A stretch of DNA of 64,000 bases. Origin: Thermomicrobiaceae bacterium. GTDB lineage: Bacteria > Chloroflexota > Chloroflexia > Thermomicrobiales > Thermomicrobiaceae. Below are positions 54,408 through 63,251 of the stretch, in pieces; the first letter of the stretch is position 1, and every line of letters begins with the position of its first letter. The position numbers were made by a program, and so were the translations under genes. The stretch is taken from the NCBI GenBank assembly GCA_014874455.1, contig JADBJL010000023.1:38104-102103 (forward strand), read 5' to 3'. Below the pieces are notes generated by a model that ran no database searches, was not told where the DNA came from, and worked only from the letters and a program-made list of their open reading frames with translations.

Positions 54408-55544
54408 GTGGTGCTGGGGGAAGCCTTTCACCGTCAGGTCGTGTCCGCGCTCGCTGCCCGGCTGAGCGAGCTGAACCGGCAGGCCGTGCTCCTGTTCGAT
54501 CCGGCCAATGTCCGCTATGTGGCTGGCGTGCGCCTCGCCCTGTCGCCGCTGCCGACGGCTGCCTGCATCTGGGCCGATGGCAAAGTGGCGCTGCTGGTGC
54601 CGGCGTCCGCTCTGGAGCTGGCTGGGCAGAGCTGGGTGCGAGACGTGCGCCACTACGACGACGCCATCGACGATATCGAGCCCTTCCGCTGGATGGCCCG
54701 CGAGGCCGGCGGGCCGCTGCTGATCGATTCGCTTCCGGCTGCGGCCTGGCAGGCGGTGGCGGCTGAGATCGAGGACGCCGTGCTCCACGATCTGGCCGGC
54801 GAGCTGCGCCGCGTGAAATCTCCGGCAGAGCTGGCCTTGATCGAACGCGCGGCTGAGTACGCCGATATCGCGCTCGAGCGGACATTCGCCCGGCTGGCGA
54901 GCGGGAGCACCGAACTCGAGATCCTGGCCGATGTGGTGCATTCGGTGACCACGCTGATGCGCGACGAGCTGGGTGAGTACTTCGAGCTGGTGGAGCCAGC
55001 GTTGATCGGCGTCATCCAGAGCGGGACGCGCGCCGCGCTGCCGTCGGCCCCGGCCAGTACCCGGCGGCTCAGCCGGGGCGACGTGGTGGTCGCCGAGTTC
55101 ACGGCCTGCGTCGCTGGCTATCATGCCCAGGCTGGCTGCACCTTCTTCGTCGGCGATCCGTTGCGCGATGTGGTGAGCTGGGTCGAGACGGCGGTGCAGG
55201 CACAAGCCGCGGCGCTCGAATCGGCTGTCAGCGGTGCGACGGCCGCGACAGTCGACCGGGCAGCGCGCCGGGTCATCGAGCGGGCCGGCCTGGCCAAGGC
55301 CGCTAAAGGAGTCACCGGGCACGGGATCGGGCTGGCGCGCTGGGAAGCACCGTGGCTGCGCGCGAGCGACCAAACACCGTTAGTCGAAGGCATGGTACTG
55401 GTGCTTCGTCCCGGCCTGAGCATCACCGGGCGCACTGGCGCGCGTCACGCGCAGACGGTGGTCATCGAAGCCGAGGGATCGCGCGTCCTCAATCCCCGGC
55501 AGGAGCGCTGGGCCAGGCTCGAGGATCGCCTCAAGGAGTTCTAG
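54408..55544 (+). CDS. M24 (pita-bread) fold protein with degenerate metal site, creatinase/Xaa-Pro peptidase-like
   Basis: 378 aa. N-terminal domain 'VLLFDPANVRYVAGV' and C-terminal pita-bread domain as in aminopeptidase P/creatinase. Of the five usual metal ligands, the two Asp positions read 'VVVAEFTACVAGYHAQAGCTF' (E and Q), the first Glu position reads 'VLVLRPG' (R) and the second reads 'GARHAQTV' (H). Only the His in 'VTGHGIGLARWE' is kept. This pattern resembles metal-free creatinase-type members more than peptidases. GTG 54408 follows GAGGAGG. Genuine map in this window (58182) keeps all ligands. Confidence 0.75.
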   Translation: MVLGEAFHRQVVSALAARLSELNRQAVLLFDPANVRYVAGVRLALSPLPTAACIWADGKVALLVPASALELAGQSWVRDVRHYDDAIDDIEPFRWMAREAGGPLLIDSLPAAAWQAVAAEIEDAVLHDLAGELRRVKSPAELALIERAAEYADIALERTFARLASGSTELEILADVVHSVTTLMRDELGEYFELVEPALIGVIQSGTRAALPSAPASTRRLSRGDVVVAEFTACVAGYHAQAGCTFFVGDPLRDVVSWVETAVQAQAAALESAVSGATAATVDRAARRVIERAGLAKAAKGVTGHGIGLARWEAPWLRASDQTPLVEGMVLVLRPGLSITGRTGARHAQTVVIEAEGSRVLNPRQERWARLEDRLKEF

Positions 55545-55554
55545 CGGGGCGAGC

Positions 55555-55962
55555 TCAGGGGCCGGTCTGCCGGACGAACTCGATGAGTGCTGCCAGGTCG
55601 AAGTAGCAGGCCTGGCGCACGATCAGCCCTTCGCGCACGGTGTAGAAGGCAGCCATCGGCTGGGCGACCCGCTGGCCGTTGTGGGTGGCGACCGCCACCA
55701 GCTCTACCGCAACGTGCTCGCCGTCGACCACCACCGTCTTCACGGCGCTCCACATGTCGGGCCACTGTGCCTCGCTCGCCTCGAGCAGGGCGCGGAGCTG
55801 TTGTTTCCCCTTGATTTCCTGCCCGTCGAGCTGCGGGCTCGGCACCCAGACCACGATATCGTCAGCGCAGTAGCGGAGCGCGTCCTCGATGTCGCCGCGG
55901 TTCAGCGCGGCGATCGAGGCGCGGACGACCTCGGACGGCGTGCGCGCTCGCTCCTCGACCAC
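55555..55962 (-). CDS. NTF2-like/SnoaL-like polyketide-cyclase-fold protein
   Basis: 135 aa, one cone-shaped NTF2-like domain: 'VVRASIAALNRGDIEDALRYCADDIVVWVPSP' start, 'GKQQLRALLEA', and final strands 'AFYTVREGLIVRQACYFDLAALIEF'. Family members are small isomerases, cyclases or binding proteins. Role unknown. Confidence 0.85.
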   Translation of the reverse strand: MVEERARTPSEVVRASIAALNRGDIEDALRYCADDIVVWVPSPQLDGQEIKGKQQLRALLEASEAQWPDMWSAVKTVVVDGEHVAVELVAVATHNGQRVAQPMAAFYTVREGLIVRQACYFDLAALIEFVRQTGP

Positions 55963-56065
55963 GGATCCGATACCGCCTCCGTGCTCCCCACCGTCTTGTG
56001 GCGTCCTATCATACTCGTGTCGTGCTGGCCTGGGGTACCAGAGGTGACCCAGATCAGGGTGAGAC

Positions 56066-56761
56066 CTACGCCCCGCTGACCGTCACGACGAGACGATCCT
56101 GCTCCAGGGTGACCGCCTCGACGGTGGCTCCCTCGGCAGCCAGGCGCCGTTGGAGTTCCTCCGTGAGCCGTGCGCGTAGCTCGTCAGCGTCGAGAAACAG
56201 CCCCAGCGGCCCCTCCACGCGGGCGTCCTCGAGCTCGATCGTGCCGTTGTGCGCGACCGGCCGGGCACTGAAGGCTCCGCCCAGCCCGTACGCTGAGAAG
56301 CGCAGCGTGATGCCAGTCGGGTCGATCTCCGCCCGCACACTGCGAGTGGGGCCGAAGGACTGCGAGTTCTCGGCGATCTCCCGGTTGAGTTCCTCCTCGG
56401 TGATCACCACCTGGCCAGCCGCGGTGCCGGGAGTCACCTCGGCCGGTTCGGACTGAGGGGACGGTGGCGGAGCAGACGAACCCGAGCTCGCGGGCGTCAC
56501 GGTCGCCGGCCGCTCCGCTTGCGAGCTCAAAAACGCCGCCAGCGCGACCAGGATGAGCGCGCTCGACACGGTGGTCATCAAGCAGCCCAGCGCCCGACCG
56601 CCGACTCTGCCTCTGCGCTCCCACCGCGTGCCGGGCTGCGGGCGACGGCCGGCCGATAGTGGTCTCTGGGGTCGGCCGGTCTGGACGTGAGTGAAGGAGG
56701 CGCCACAGGCCACGCACCGACGTCCAGGAGGTTGACGCGTGCCGCAGTATGGACAGTACAT
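56066..56761 (-). CDS. Zinc-ribbon membrane protein with extracytoplasmic LmeA/DUF2993-like domain
   Basis: 231 aa. N-terminal zinc ribbon 'MYCPYCGTRQPPGRRCVACG' (two C-x2-C pairs), basic linker, one membrane helix ('LMTTVSSALILVALAAFL', about 60-80), Ser/Pro linker, then a domain of about 110 aa ('VVITEEELNREIAENSQSFG') that looks like lipid-binding DUF2993/LmeA folds. Probably inside-out topology with the ribbon in the cytosol. ATG 56761 puts the ribbon at the extreme N-terminus; the longer track frame is unlikely. Confidence 0.65.
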   Translation of the reverse strand: MYCPYCGTRQPPGRRCVACGASFTHVQTGRPQRPLSAGRRPQPGTRWERRGRVGGRALGCLMTTVSSALILVALAAFLSSQAERPATVTPASSGSSAPPPSPQSEPAEVTPGTAAGQVVITEEELNREIAENSQSFGPTRSVRAEIDPTGITLRFSAYGLGGAFSARPVAHNGTIELEDARVEGPLGLFLDADELRARLTEELQRRLAAEGATVEAVTLEQDRLVVTVSGA

Positions 56762-56888
56762 CTCGCGGCTTTCTCCCTCGGTAGCGCTCGCGGTCGAGCG
56801 CCGGGCAGTGGACAGAACCACGCCCGGCGCTCAAGGATACCTGACCGGGGAGGTGACGGCCGCGAGCCGGCTCGACAGGGTTGCCCCG

Positions 56889-57395
56889 CTAGCGGACGAT
56901 GACTTTCCCCTCCATATTCGGATGGAGCAGGCACCAGTACGCGTACTCGCCAGGCGTCTCGAACGTCATCTGGTAGCGCTGCCCCTGCTGCATGAAGCCG
57001 GAATCCCAGCGTCGCTCCTTGTCGGTGACGGTGTGGGTCGTCGGGCTCGTATTGACCCAGACGACGGTCGTCCCCGGCGAAATCGTGATCTCAGCAGGCC
57101 GGAAGCCGAAGTTGAATACCTCTACTTCGACCTGTTGCCCGCCGGCCGGGCTCGCGCCCGCTGCCGGAGCCTGGGCCGGCGTTGCGGTCGCCGTCGCTCC
57201 ATAGCTCCCGCTGGAGGGCTGGTCGTAGCTGTATGAGCGGTTGCCCGGTGTGGCCGCTGCGGCAGGCGTTGTCCCACCCATCGTCGAGCTACCAGTCCTC
57301 GGGCCATAGCCGCCACCCAGCCTGCCGCAGGCGGCCGCAGGCAGCGCCAGCGCAAGCATCAGGGCGATGAGCACGAGCGTCCGAGTGTGAGCCAT
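56889..57395 (-). CDS. Secreted or lipid-anchored cupredoxin (plastocyanin-like)
   Basis: 168 aa. Signal peptide ending 'ALALPAAACGRLGGG' with a possible, atypical lipobox Cys; then a Gly/Ser/Ala/Thr linker of about 70 residues; then a blue-copper domain. Type 1 copper ligands: His in 'SPTTHTVTD', and Cys-His-Met in 'AYWCLLHPNMEGK'. Electron carrier outside the membrane. ATG 57395 has GGAGGTCGGGAC upstream. Neighbouring CHRD-like surface gene is in the same direction, 40 nt upstream. Confidence 0.87.
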   Translation of the reverse strand: MAHTRTLVLIALMLALALPAAACGRLGGGYGPRTGSSTMGGTTPAAAATPGNRSYSYDQPSSGSYGATATATPAQAPAAGASPAGGQQVEVEVFNFGFRPAEITISPGTTVVWVNTSPTTHTVTDKERRWDSGFMQQGQRYQMTFETPGEYAYWCLLHPNMEGKVIVR

Positions 57396-57435
57396 GTCCC
57401 GACCTCCGAGTGAGGGGCGAGGGCCGCCGCGGCGC

Positions 57436-57969
57436 TCAGGCGCGGACGCGGCGCAGGGCGATCCCGGCGCCGACGGCCACGAGGGCGAGCGCAGCCAGCC
57501 CACCGATCAGCGGGAGCTGGGCCGCGCCCGCGCGCGGGTACCCGGTCGCCGGAGCCACCTGGGCCCGCGCCGGGATATTGCCGCAGGCCACGTAGACGGA
57601 GATTTCCTGCCCCGACTTATGGACGTTGATCGCGAAGTTCCCGGTGAGCAAGTTCGCCAGCGGGACGTCGACCACCGTCTCCGACGTGCCGTTGACGACG
57701 TTGTTGAGCGGATACTGTGGCTTCGGGTTCAAGTTCGCGCAGGTGCCCGGGTGGATGTGCGCCGGTTGGGGCGTGTCGGCCGGCGGGTTGCTCAACTGGA
57801 TCGTGACCCGCGTCTGGTTGCCCACCGCCGTCAATGTGGCTGTCCCCGATTGGCCTGAGCCGCTCTGCTCCGACAGGGTAACCGTGACGGTCTCCTGCGC
57901 GGCTGCGGCCAGGGCTGCCGCTGCCGCCCCCAACAGCGCGATCACGAGCGCGAAAGCAAGCCGTCGCAT
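57436..57969 (-). CDS. Secreted CHRD-like protein with LPxxG-type wall anchor
   Basis: 177 aa. Signal peptide 1-24 ('LVIALLGAAAAALAAAA'), beta-rich domain with 'SGTATLTAVGNQTRVTI', 'AHIHPGTCANLNPKPQYPLNNVVNG' and 'FAINVHKSGQEISVYVACGNI' as in CHRD-type domains (two Cys, probable disulfide). The C-terminus is 'LPLIGG', a hydrophobic helix, then 'RRVRA', the layout of a sortase sorting signal. Candidate substrate for the sortase at 42.6 kb; a plain membrane anchor is the alternative. Confidence 0.75.
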   Translation of the reverse strand: MRRLAFALVIALLGAAAAALAAAAQETVTVTLSEQSGSGQSGTATLTAVGNQTRVTIQLSNPPADTPQPAHIHPGTCANLNPKPQYPLNNVVNGTSETVVDVPLANLLTGNFAINVHKSGQEISVYVACGNIPARAQVAPATGYPRAGAAQLPLIGGLAALALVAVGAGIALRRVRA

Positions 57970-58181
57970 GCAGCTCTCCTTTCCTGAGCGATACGACTCC
58001 TCGTGTCCGGGCGACTGGCATCCTCGCCCGGACTCTCGACAGCAATACGAGCGCGGCTGCCGTTCGGATTGCGCAGATCAAGCGCGGACTCGTGGTACAC
58101 TTCTCTGTTGGCCTGGCCGCTGGTCGCTCCTGACCCTCCGGCGCGGGCGAGATCGAACTCGAACACCGGCGAGGGAACGCT

Positions 58182-58931
58182 GTGCCGATCCTTCTCAAAC
58201 GACCCGAGCAGCTCCGGCTGATGCGCGAGGCCGGTAGGATCGTCGCCGAGACGCTCCTCCTTCTGCAGGAAGCTGTTCGCCCCGGCATCACGACCGCCGA
58301 GCTGGACGCCCTGGCCGAGCGCCACATTCGCCGGCGCGGCGCTGTCCCCTCGTTCAAAGGCTACCGTGGCTTCCCGGCCACGATCTGCGTCGCGGTCAAC
58401 GACGAGGTCGTCCATGGCATCCCCGGCTCACGGGTGCTGCACGAGGGCGACATCATCGGGATCGACATCGGGGCGCGCTACCGCGGCTTCCACGGCGACG
58501 CCACCGTCACCGTCCCGGTGGGGCGGGTCTCCCCCGAAGCCGAGCGGCTGCTGCGGGTCTGCCGTGAGGCGCTGGACATCGGCATCGAGCAGGCGCGGGC
58601 CGGCAACCGGCTGACCGACATCTCCGCGGCGATCCAGCGACACGTCGAGGCGGCCGGCTTCTCGGTGGTGCGCGACCTGTACGGGCACGGCATCGGCCGC
58701 GCCCTGCACGAGGAGCCGATGCTCCCGCACTACGGACCTCCGGGGCAGGGGCCACTGCTGCGACCCGGGATGGTGCTCACGATCGAGCCGATGATCGCGG
58801 CCGGCAAGCCGGATACCCGCCTGCTCGACGACCACTGGACCATCGTTACCGTCGACGGCAGCCTCTCGGCCCAGTTCGAGCACACGGTGGCCATCACCGA
58901 CAACGGCCCGGAGATCCTGACCCTCCCCTGA
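58182..58931 (+). CDS. map: Methionine aminopeptidase, type I
   Basis: 249 aa. Removes N-terminal Met. Metal ligands all present: 'GDIIGIDIGARYRGFHGDATVT' (two Asp), 'YGHGIGRALHEEP' (His), 'MVLTIEPM' (Glu), 'AQFEHTVAITDNG' (Glu). 'VPSFKGYRGFPATICVAVNDEVVHGIP' is the type I substrate region. GTG 58182. Not in the usual rpsM/infA ribosomal context here. Confidence 0.93.
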   Translation: MPILLKRPEQLRLMREAGRIVAETLLLLQEAVRPGITTAELDALAERHIRRRGAVPSFKGYRGFPATICVAVNDEVVHGIPGSRVLHEGDIIGIDIGARYRGFHGDATVTVPVGRVSPEAERLLRVCREALDIGIEQARAGNRLTDISAAIQRHVEAAGFSVVRDLYGHGIGRALHEEPMLPHYGPPGQGPLLRPGMVLTIEPMIAAGKPDTRLLDDHWTIVTVDGSLSAQFEHTVAITDNGPEILTLP

Positions 58932-58948
58932 GGTGCCACTGGTACGGC

Positions 58949-59869
58949 CTACAGTTTCGCCACGCCGACCGGCCTCCGTCGCGGCCGCCGCAGCGGGATC
59001 GGAACCCTGCCCTGCACTACCGCTAGCCCGGCCAGGATGCCGATGACACCGACGACTGTACGCCAGCCGACCGGCTCGCCGAGGACGAGCCAGCCCAGCG
59101 TCACGCCGACCGGTGGCATGAGATAGGTCGAGAGCGAGGCATTCACCGCCCCTACCTGGGCAATCAGGCGATAGTAGAGGATGTAGGCCAGCCCGCTGCT
59201 CACTGCACCCAGCCCGACCCAGGCCGCCAGGCGGGGCAGCGTGAGCTCGAGCGCCGCCAGGTCGCTCAGCAGGAAGGCCGGTGGGGCCAGGAGCGCGCTG
59301 GCGAGGAGGATCTGCCCGGCCGAGAGCGCCAGCGGCTCGCCGCGCAGGCGCGCACGGGCGTAGGCGAAGCCGAAGCCGTAACAGGCGCTCGAGAGCAGGA
59401 TCGCGAGTTGCCCCTGGGCCGACGAGCTGGCCAGCGCTGCCAGGTCGGTGCCGGTGAGCACGAGCACGCCGCCGAAGCCGAGCAGCAGCCCGGCCAGCTT
59501 GGCGCGGCTGAACCGCTCGGCACGGAAAGCGAGGACGGCGAACAGCAGGGCGAAGAACGGTGTCGTGGCGTTGAGCACGGCCGCCAGCCCGGAGTCGATG
59601 TGCTGCTCTCCCCAGGCGATCAGCAGGAACGGGGCGATGTTGCCAGCCAGCGCCATCACCGCGACGTGGGCCCACGTGGCTGGGCGGCGCGGCAGCCGGA
59701 TGCCTCGCAGGGCCAGCACCGCGAGTAGCGTGGCGGCGCCGAGCATCAGCCGGCCGCCGACGAGCGGGAGGGGCGGGATGCCAGCGACGGCGACCTTGAT
59801 CATCAGGTACGAACTGCCCCAGATCGTGCCGAGCAGCACGAGCTGGAGGAGTTGCCCGAGCGTCATCAC
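58949..59869 (-). CDS. EamA/DMT-family transporter
   Basis: 306 aa, ten hydrophobic helices in two EamA repeats. 'LGTIWGSSYLMIKVAVAGIPPLPLVGGRLMLGA' starts repeat one; 'VNASLSTYLMPPVGVTLGWLVLGEPV' ends repeat two. Probably exports metabolites such as amino acids. Ends with a basic tail. Starts directly after the following hypothetical gene's stop on the same strand. Confidence 0.88.
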   Translation of the reverse strand: MMTLGQLLQLVLLGTIWGSSYLMIKVAVAGIPPLPLVGGRLMLGAATLLAVLALRGIRLPRRPATWAHVAVMALAGNIAPFLLIAWGEQHIDSGLAAVLNATTPFFALLFAVLAFRAERFSRAKLAGLLLGFGGVLVLTGTDLAALASSSAQGQLAILLSSACYGFGFAYARARLRGEPLALSAGQILLASALLAPPAFLLSDLAALELTLPRLAAWVGLGAVSSGLAYILYYRLIAQVGAVNASLSTYLMPPVGVTLGWLVLGEPVGWRTVVGVIGILAGLAVVQGRVPIPLRRPRRRPVGVAKL

Positions 59870-59871
59870 GC

Positions 59872-60279
59872 TCAGCTCGCCAGGAGTTGGAAGCGGGGCG
59901 CCCGCTGCTCGATCAGCGCCTTGACCTGCTCAGGAGTATGCTGGCGGAAGCTGGCGATCTCTTCGGTATTGTGCACGTAGACCTTGATCTCGAAGGGGAG
60001 AGCGTCGCGGCGCTGGGCCTCGCGCCACCAGCGGTACAGCGCATCGATCCATCCCAGTCCGGTCGCCTCGACGCGGAAGAGCGAGACCCCCTGCCCCTTG
60101 AGGTAAGCCAGCGCCTCGCCGAAGTAGACCCGCGCCTCGCCGGTGGACTCGATCACGTCCTTGATGTCCCAGTAGTGGTGAGGCACCGAGCGGAGCGTGA
60201 CCAGCCAGGCCCCCGGCATCGTCGGCGCGCTCGCCTTCTGCTTGGGCTGGAAAGGACGTCCCCGGCCGAACTCCGGCAT
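59872..60279 (-). CDS. Conserved-looking hypothetical protein
   Basis: 135 aa. Starts 'PEFGRGRPFQPKQKASAP' (basic), then 'WLVTLRSVPHHYWDIKDVIESTG' and 'EALAYLKGQGVSLFRVEATGLGWIDALYRWWREAQRRD'. Soluble alpha/beta pattern. ATG 60279 has GGAGGAG upstream. Two nt before the EamA gene, so they share an operon. Family unknown. Confidence 0.6.
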   Translation of the reverse strand: MPEFGRGRPFQPKQKASAPTMPGAWLVTLRSVPHHYWDIKDVIESTGEARVYFGEALAYLKGQGVSLFRVEATGLGWIDALYRWWREAQRRDALPFEIKVYVHNTEEIASFRQHTPEQVKALIEQRAPRFQLLAS

Positions 60280-60809
60280 CTCCGCTCCTCCCTCGTCAGG
60301 CGCCTCGCTCCGCCGTCGCCTGCGCCGTGGCGACGGCCACCGCAGCCGATTGTACCGGAGAGACACCAGTGCGCGTGATCACCCGTGCCGCTGTCCCCTC
60401 GAGCCGAGCCGGTCGCGGCCGGACAGCGGAGAGACTCGACTACTCCCACGCGAACCGCAGGCGCCACTAGCCGGTATCGATCACTCCCAGGCCCAGCTCG
60501 ATCTCCGGCGCAGCCGCTGCCTGCTGCGCCAGTCACGGTCAGGGCATCGAACGACGTCCGGCCCGCGGCATGCTAAGCATCGAGCGCGTCTCGTCCATCG
60601 GCATCCTCCCCTCGTCTCGTCGCTACATGCCTGGCATCGCTCCGCACCCGGCCTGTCAGACTGGAGGAGCAGCCGGCCGGTCGCCCCTACCCTTGGTCAG
60701 GTCGAGGCATTGCTGTGCTGTGACGGTAGCCAGCCTCCTCGGATTGGAGCAGCGCGTCCGGTTGTCGAGGTGGTGCGCCGGGGCCGGGCAGGGAGTGTCT
60801 CCTGTCAGG
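60280..60809. other. Intergenic region without recognised gene
   Basis: No coding frame with protein character. Minus-strand TACAAT at 60349-60354 may be a -10 box for the hypothetical gene below, with no good -35. Confidence 0.35.
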
Positions 60810-61310
60810 TCAGACATCCGGCCGGATGCGGGCCATCGCGTGGGCGTCCACGTAGCGGCCGTCGCGCAGCGCGAAGTCGCGCAGGGTACCCTCGATCACG
60901 AAACCGAATCGCTCGTAGAGCCGGATCGCGCGCTGGTTGTCGGTGTAGACCTCGAGCTCGAGCCGGTGGAGTCCCAGCCAGCGATCGGCCAGCTCGATCG
61001 CGGCCGCCATCAGGGCGGTGCCGATACCTCGACCCTGGTAGTCGTCGTGCACCGCCATGCCGAGCGAGCCGGCGTGGCGTCGCCGGTCGGCCTGCTGCCG
61101 GTGGAGCGTGAGCATGCCCACGACCCGGCCGTCCAACTCGGCCACCAGCGGGTGCCGGTCGGGCGAGCGGCGGGCCAGGCGCTCGCGCCACTCCTCGATC
61201 GAGCGGTAGGGGAGCTGCAACGTGCCGTGGATCACGCCGGGGCAGCGGAAGATCTCGGCGATCGCCTCGAGGTCGCCCTCCTCGGCGGCGCGCACCCAGA
61301 TGCCCTCCAT
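60810..61310 (-). CDS. GNAT-family N-acetyltransferase
   Basis: 166 aa. 'IWVRAAEEGDLEAIAEIF' start, 'RVVGMLTLHRQQ', acetyl-CoA loop 'VHDDYQGRGIGTALMAAAIELAD' and 'LHRLELEVYTDNQRAIRLYERFGFVIEGTLRDFALRDGRYVD', closest to the PhnO/RimJ-like L-amino-acid or peptide acetyltransferases. ATG 61310 has AAGGAGG; the track frame of 455 aa is an artefact of an open frame over the next gene. Confidence 0.88.
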   Translation of the reverse strand: MEGIWVRAAEEGDLEAIAEIFRCPGVIHGTLQLPYRSIEEWRERLARRSPDRHPLVAELDGRVVGMLTLHRQQADRRRHAGSLGMAVHDDYQGRGIGTALMAAAIELADRWLGLHRLELEVYTDNQRAIRLYERFGFVIEGTLRDFALRDGRYVDAHAMARIRPDV

Positions 61311-61342
61311 TACGTTTCCTCCTTCCGTGCGGGCGAATCGCG

Positions 61343-62803
61343 TTACCGCGTCTCCAGCGCCGTCCGGCCCGGTCTGCGGGCGACGCGCTCGGGCGGGCCG
61401 ACCAGCAGCAGCGCCAGGAGCAGGGCGACCGCGGCGACCAGGGCCGCCAGCAGCCGCTCGTCCAGCGGGGCCTCGGCGTACGGCTGGAACGGCACCAGCC
61501 AGCGGCCCAGGTCGACCCCAAGCCATCCGGAGACGACGCCGACCAGCTTGTTGACGCCGTCCGGGTGGTGGTAGAAGCGCTGCGGGTCGAGGTAGCCGAT
61601 GGCCGTCAGCATCGCTCCCCAGCCCCAGAGCAGGGCGGTCGCCAGCCAGCCGGGCCAGCGGGCGCGGGCGAGCCAGGCGCCGAGCGGAGCCGCTGCCAGC
61701 GGGACGACCGGCACGAGATACCGGGCGGGTGGCCCCCACTCGCCCCACCAGACCTTGTAGGCGGCCACCAGCGCCAGGTAGGGCGTGACCGCCGCCAGGG
61801 CGATCCAGAAGGATCGCCGCGCGGTCTCCAGCCACCAGGGTAGGGCTGCCAGCGCCAGGATCGTGACCGGAGCGGCGACCCAGAGGCCCCACTGGGCGTC
61901 TAAGAGCAGCCCGGCCGCCCCGTTGAGGGCGCCGGCCAGGCCGTTGAACCCGGCGTGATCCTCGGTGCGCTGCCAGGGTACCCCGTAGAGCCAGAGGTTG
62001 TAGCCGAGCAGCGCCAGCCCGCCGGCCATCGCGGGCGCTACCGTCAGGGCAACCGGCCAGCGCGGCCGCGTGCGCAGCCAGCGACCGAGCGCGACGACGC
62101 CGAGCACGGCGGCGGTGAAGACGAAGCGCTGGTGGAGCCAGGGCAGGAAGCCGATCGCGCCGCCGACCAGCAGCCACTGCCAGGGACGGTTGGCCGGCGC
62201 GGCCAGCCGCCGGACGGCGTAAACGAGGCAGAGCGCCGCCGGCACCTCGGGGAACAGCAGGAGCGCGTAGGGGCCGACCGGCATCGCCAGGGCGAGCCCG
62301 AGCGCGACCACGCCAGCGATGATCGACGGGGCGCCGCTTTCCCGGGCGAGGAGGAACATCTGGCCGGCCAGCAGCACGCCGCAGGCCAGCGGCACCAGCA
62401 CGGCGCCGGGCCGGCCGAGCGCGGCCCAGGGGAGGGCGATCAGTAGAGTGAGCCCGAGGCCGTGCTTGGTGTGGAGGCCGGGCAGGCGGGAGTGGGCGGG
62501 GTGTGGCGGCAGCTCGCGCGGGAAGCTGGGCCAGCCCTGCCAGCCCGGCGGCAGCGGGTCGGGCGGGTAGAACTGCTCGTAGTCGCGCTGGGCGTAGTTG
62601 TTGGACTCGTCGAGGTCGCCGTCCTGAAGGAGGCTGATGGCGGTCATCACGTAGAAGGGCTCGTCGCCGGTCAGCGGGTCGAGGCGGGTGAGCAAGTGAG
62701 GCAGCAGAGCCAGCCAGGCGAGCAAGGCCAGCCCGCAGACGACGAGCAGGCCGCTCGAGCGCGGCCTGTGGACGGTAGCAGCGTGTGCGGCCGGTCGGGT
62801 CAT
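61343..62803 (-). CDS. Polytopic glycosyltransferase-like membrane protein (GT-C/GT39-like)
   Basis: 486 aa, about eleven membrane helices. The first extracytoplasmic loop begins 'LTRLDPLTGDEPFYVMTA', with the D-E pair of GT-C/ArnT-PMT-type enzymes, followed by a Pro-rich loop 'FYPPDPLPPGWQGWPSF'. Such proteins transfer sugars from polyprenyl phosphate to lipids or proteins. ATG 62803 behind GAGAGGAACGCG. Upstream 62804-62967 has no gene. Confidence 0.75.
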   Translation of the reverse strand: MTRPAAHAATVHRPRSSGLLVVCGLALLAWLALLPHLLTRLDPLTGDEPFYVMTAISLLQDGDLDESNNYAQRDYEQFYPPDPLPPGWQGWPSFPRELPPHPAHSRLPGLHTKHGLGLTLLIALPWAALGRPGAVLVPLACGVLLAGQMFLLARESGAPSIIAGVVALGLALAMPVGPYALLLFPEVPAALCLVYAVRRLAAPANRPWQWLLVGGAIGFLPWLHQRFVFTAAVLGVVALGRWLRTRPRWPVALTVAPAMAGGLALLGYNLWLYGVPWQRTEDHAGFNGLAGALNGAAGLLLDAQWGLWVAAPVTILALAALPWWLETARRSFWIALAAVTPYLALVAAYKVWWGEWGPPARYLVPVVPLAAAPLGAWLARARWPGWLATALLWGWGAMLTAIGYLDPQRFYHHPDGVNKLVGVVSGWLGVDLGRWLVPFQPYAEAPLDERLLAALVAAVALLLALLLVGPPERVARRPGRTALETR

Positions 62804-62967
62804 CGCGTTCCTCTCGGGTGAGGATAGCATGCTCGGGAAGGAGCCAGGAGCCTGCGGCGAGGAGCGGGCGATCGGTCGGCGGGCCTCCCTCACTCTCGGC
62901 TCGGCGCGCAGGCGACTCCCTGCACCGGGCGTGCGAGCGGAGCCTGCTGAGGAGGATTCATCGGTAG

Positions 62968-63165
62968 GCGCATAGGTACGGAAGTACCTAGCGCATCCTA
63001 GCATTTCCGGGCTAGACTAGCCATAGAGGGTGACTAGCCCTCCGGTACCGGCATCGGTACCAGAACCAAAGAGTGACCGAGAGCGTTGAAGCGCGGGCTG
63101 TAGCTGGGCGCCTGGCCCGCGTGGAGCGAGTGGCGCAACCGGCCGGCGAGTTCTCGGCCGGTTTT
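62968..63165 (+). ncRNA. Candidate structured leader RNA with intrinsic terminator
   Basis: Five successive stems before the surface-protein gene: GCGC(A)TAGGTAC-GGAA-GTACCTAGCGC (62968-62994); GGGCTAG/CTAGCCC (63009-63040), which excludes the alternative pair GGCTA/TAGCC plus GAGGG/CCCTC; GGTACCG-GCAT-CGGTACC (63044-63061); CGCGGGC/GCCCGCG (63092-63121); and a terminator. No known riboswitch consensus was matched by eye. No clear promoter identified. Confidence 0.45.
63137..63165 (+). terminator. Intrinsic terminator 87 nt upstream of the surface-protein gene
   Basis: AACCGGCCG-N9-CGGCCGGTT with TTTT at 63162-63165. The best terminator in the window, and it lies before a gene rather than after one. 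Confidence 0.7.
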
Positions 63166-63251
63166 CTGTCCGAAGGGGTGCTGTGCGGGGTGTTGTCTCG
63201 ACTGGATGAGAGCTGTGTCTCAAGGCGAGACATTTACGAAAGGTACAAGCG

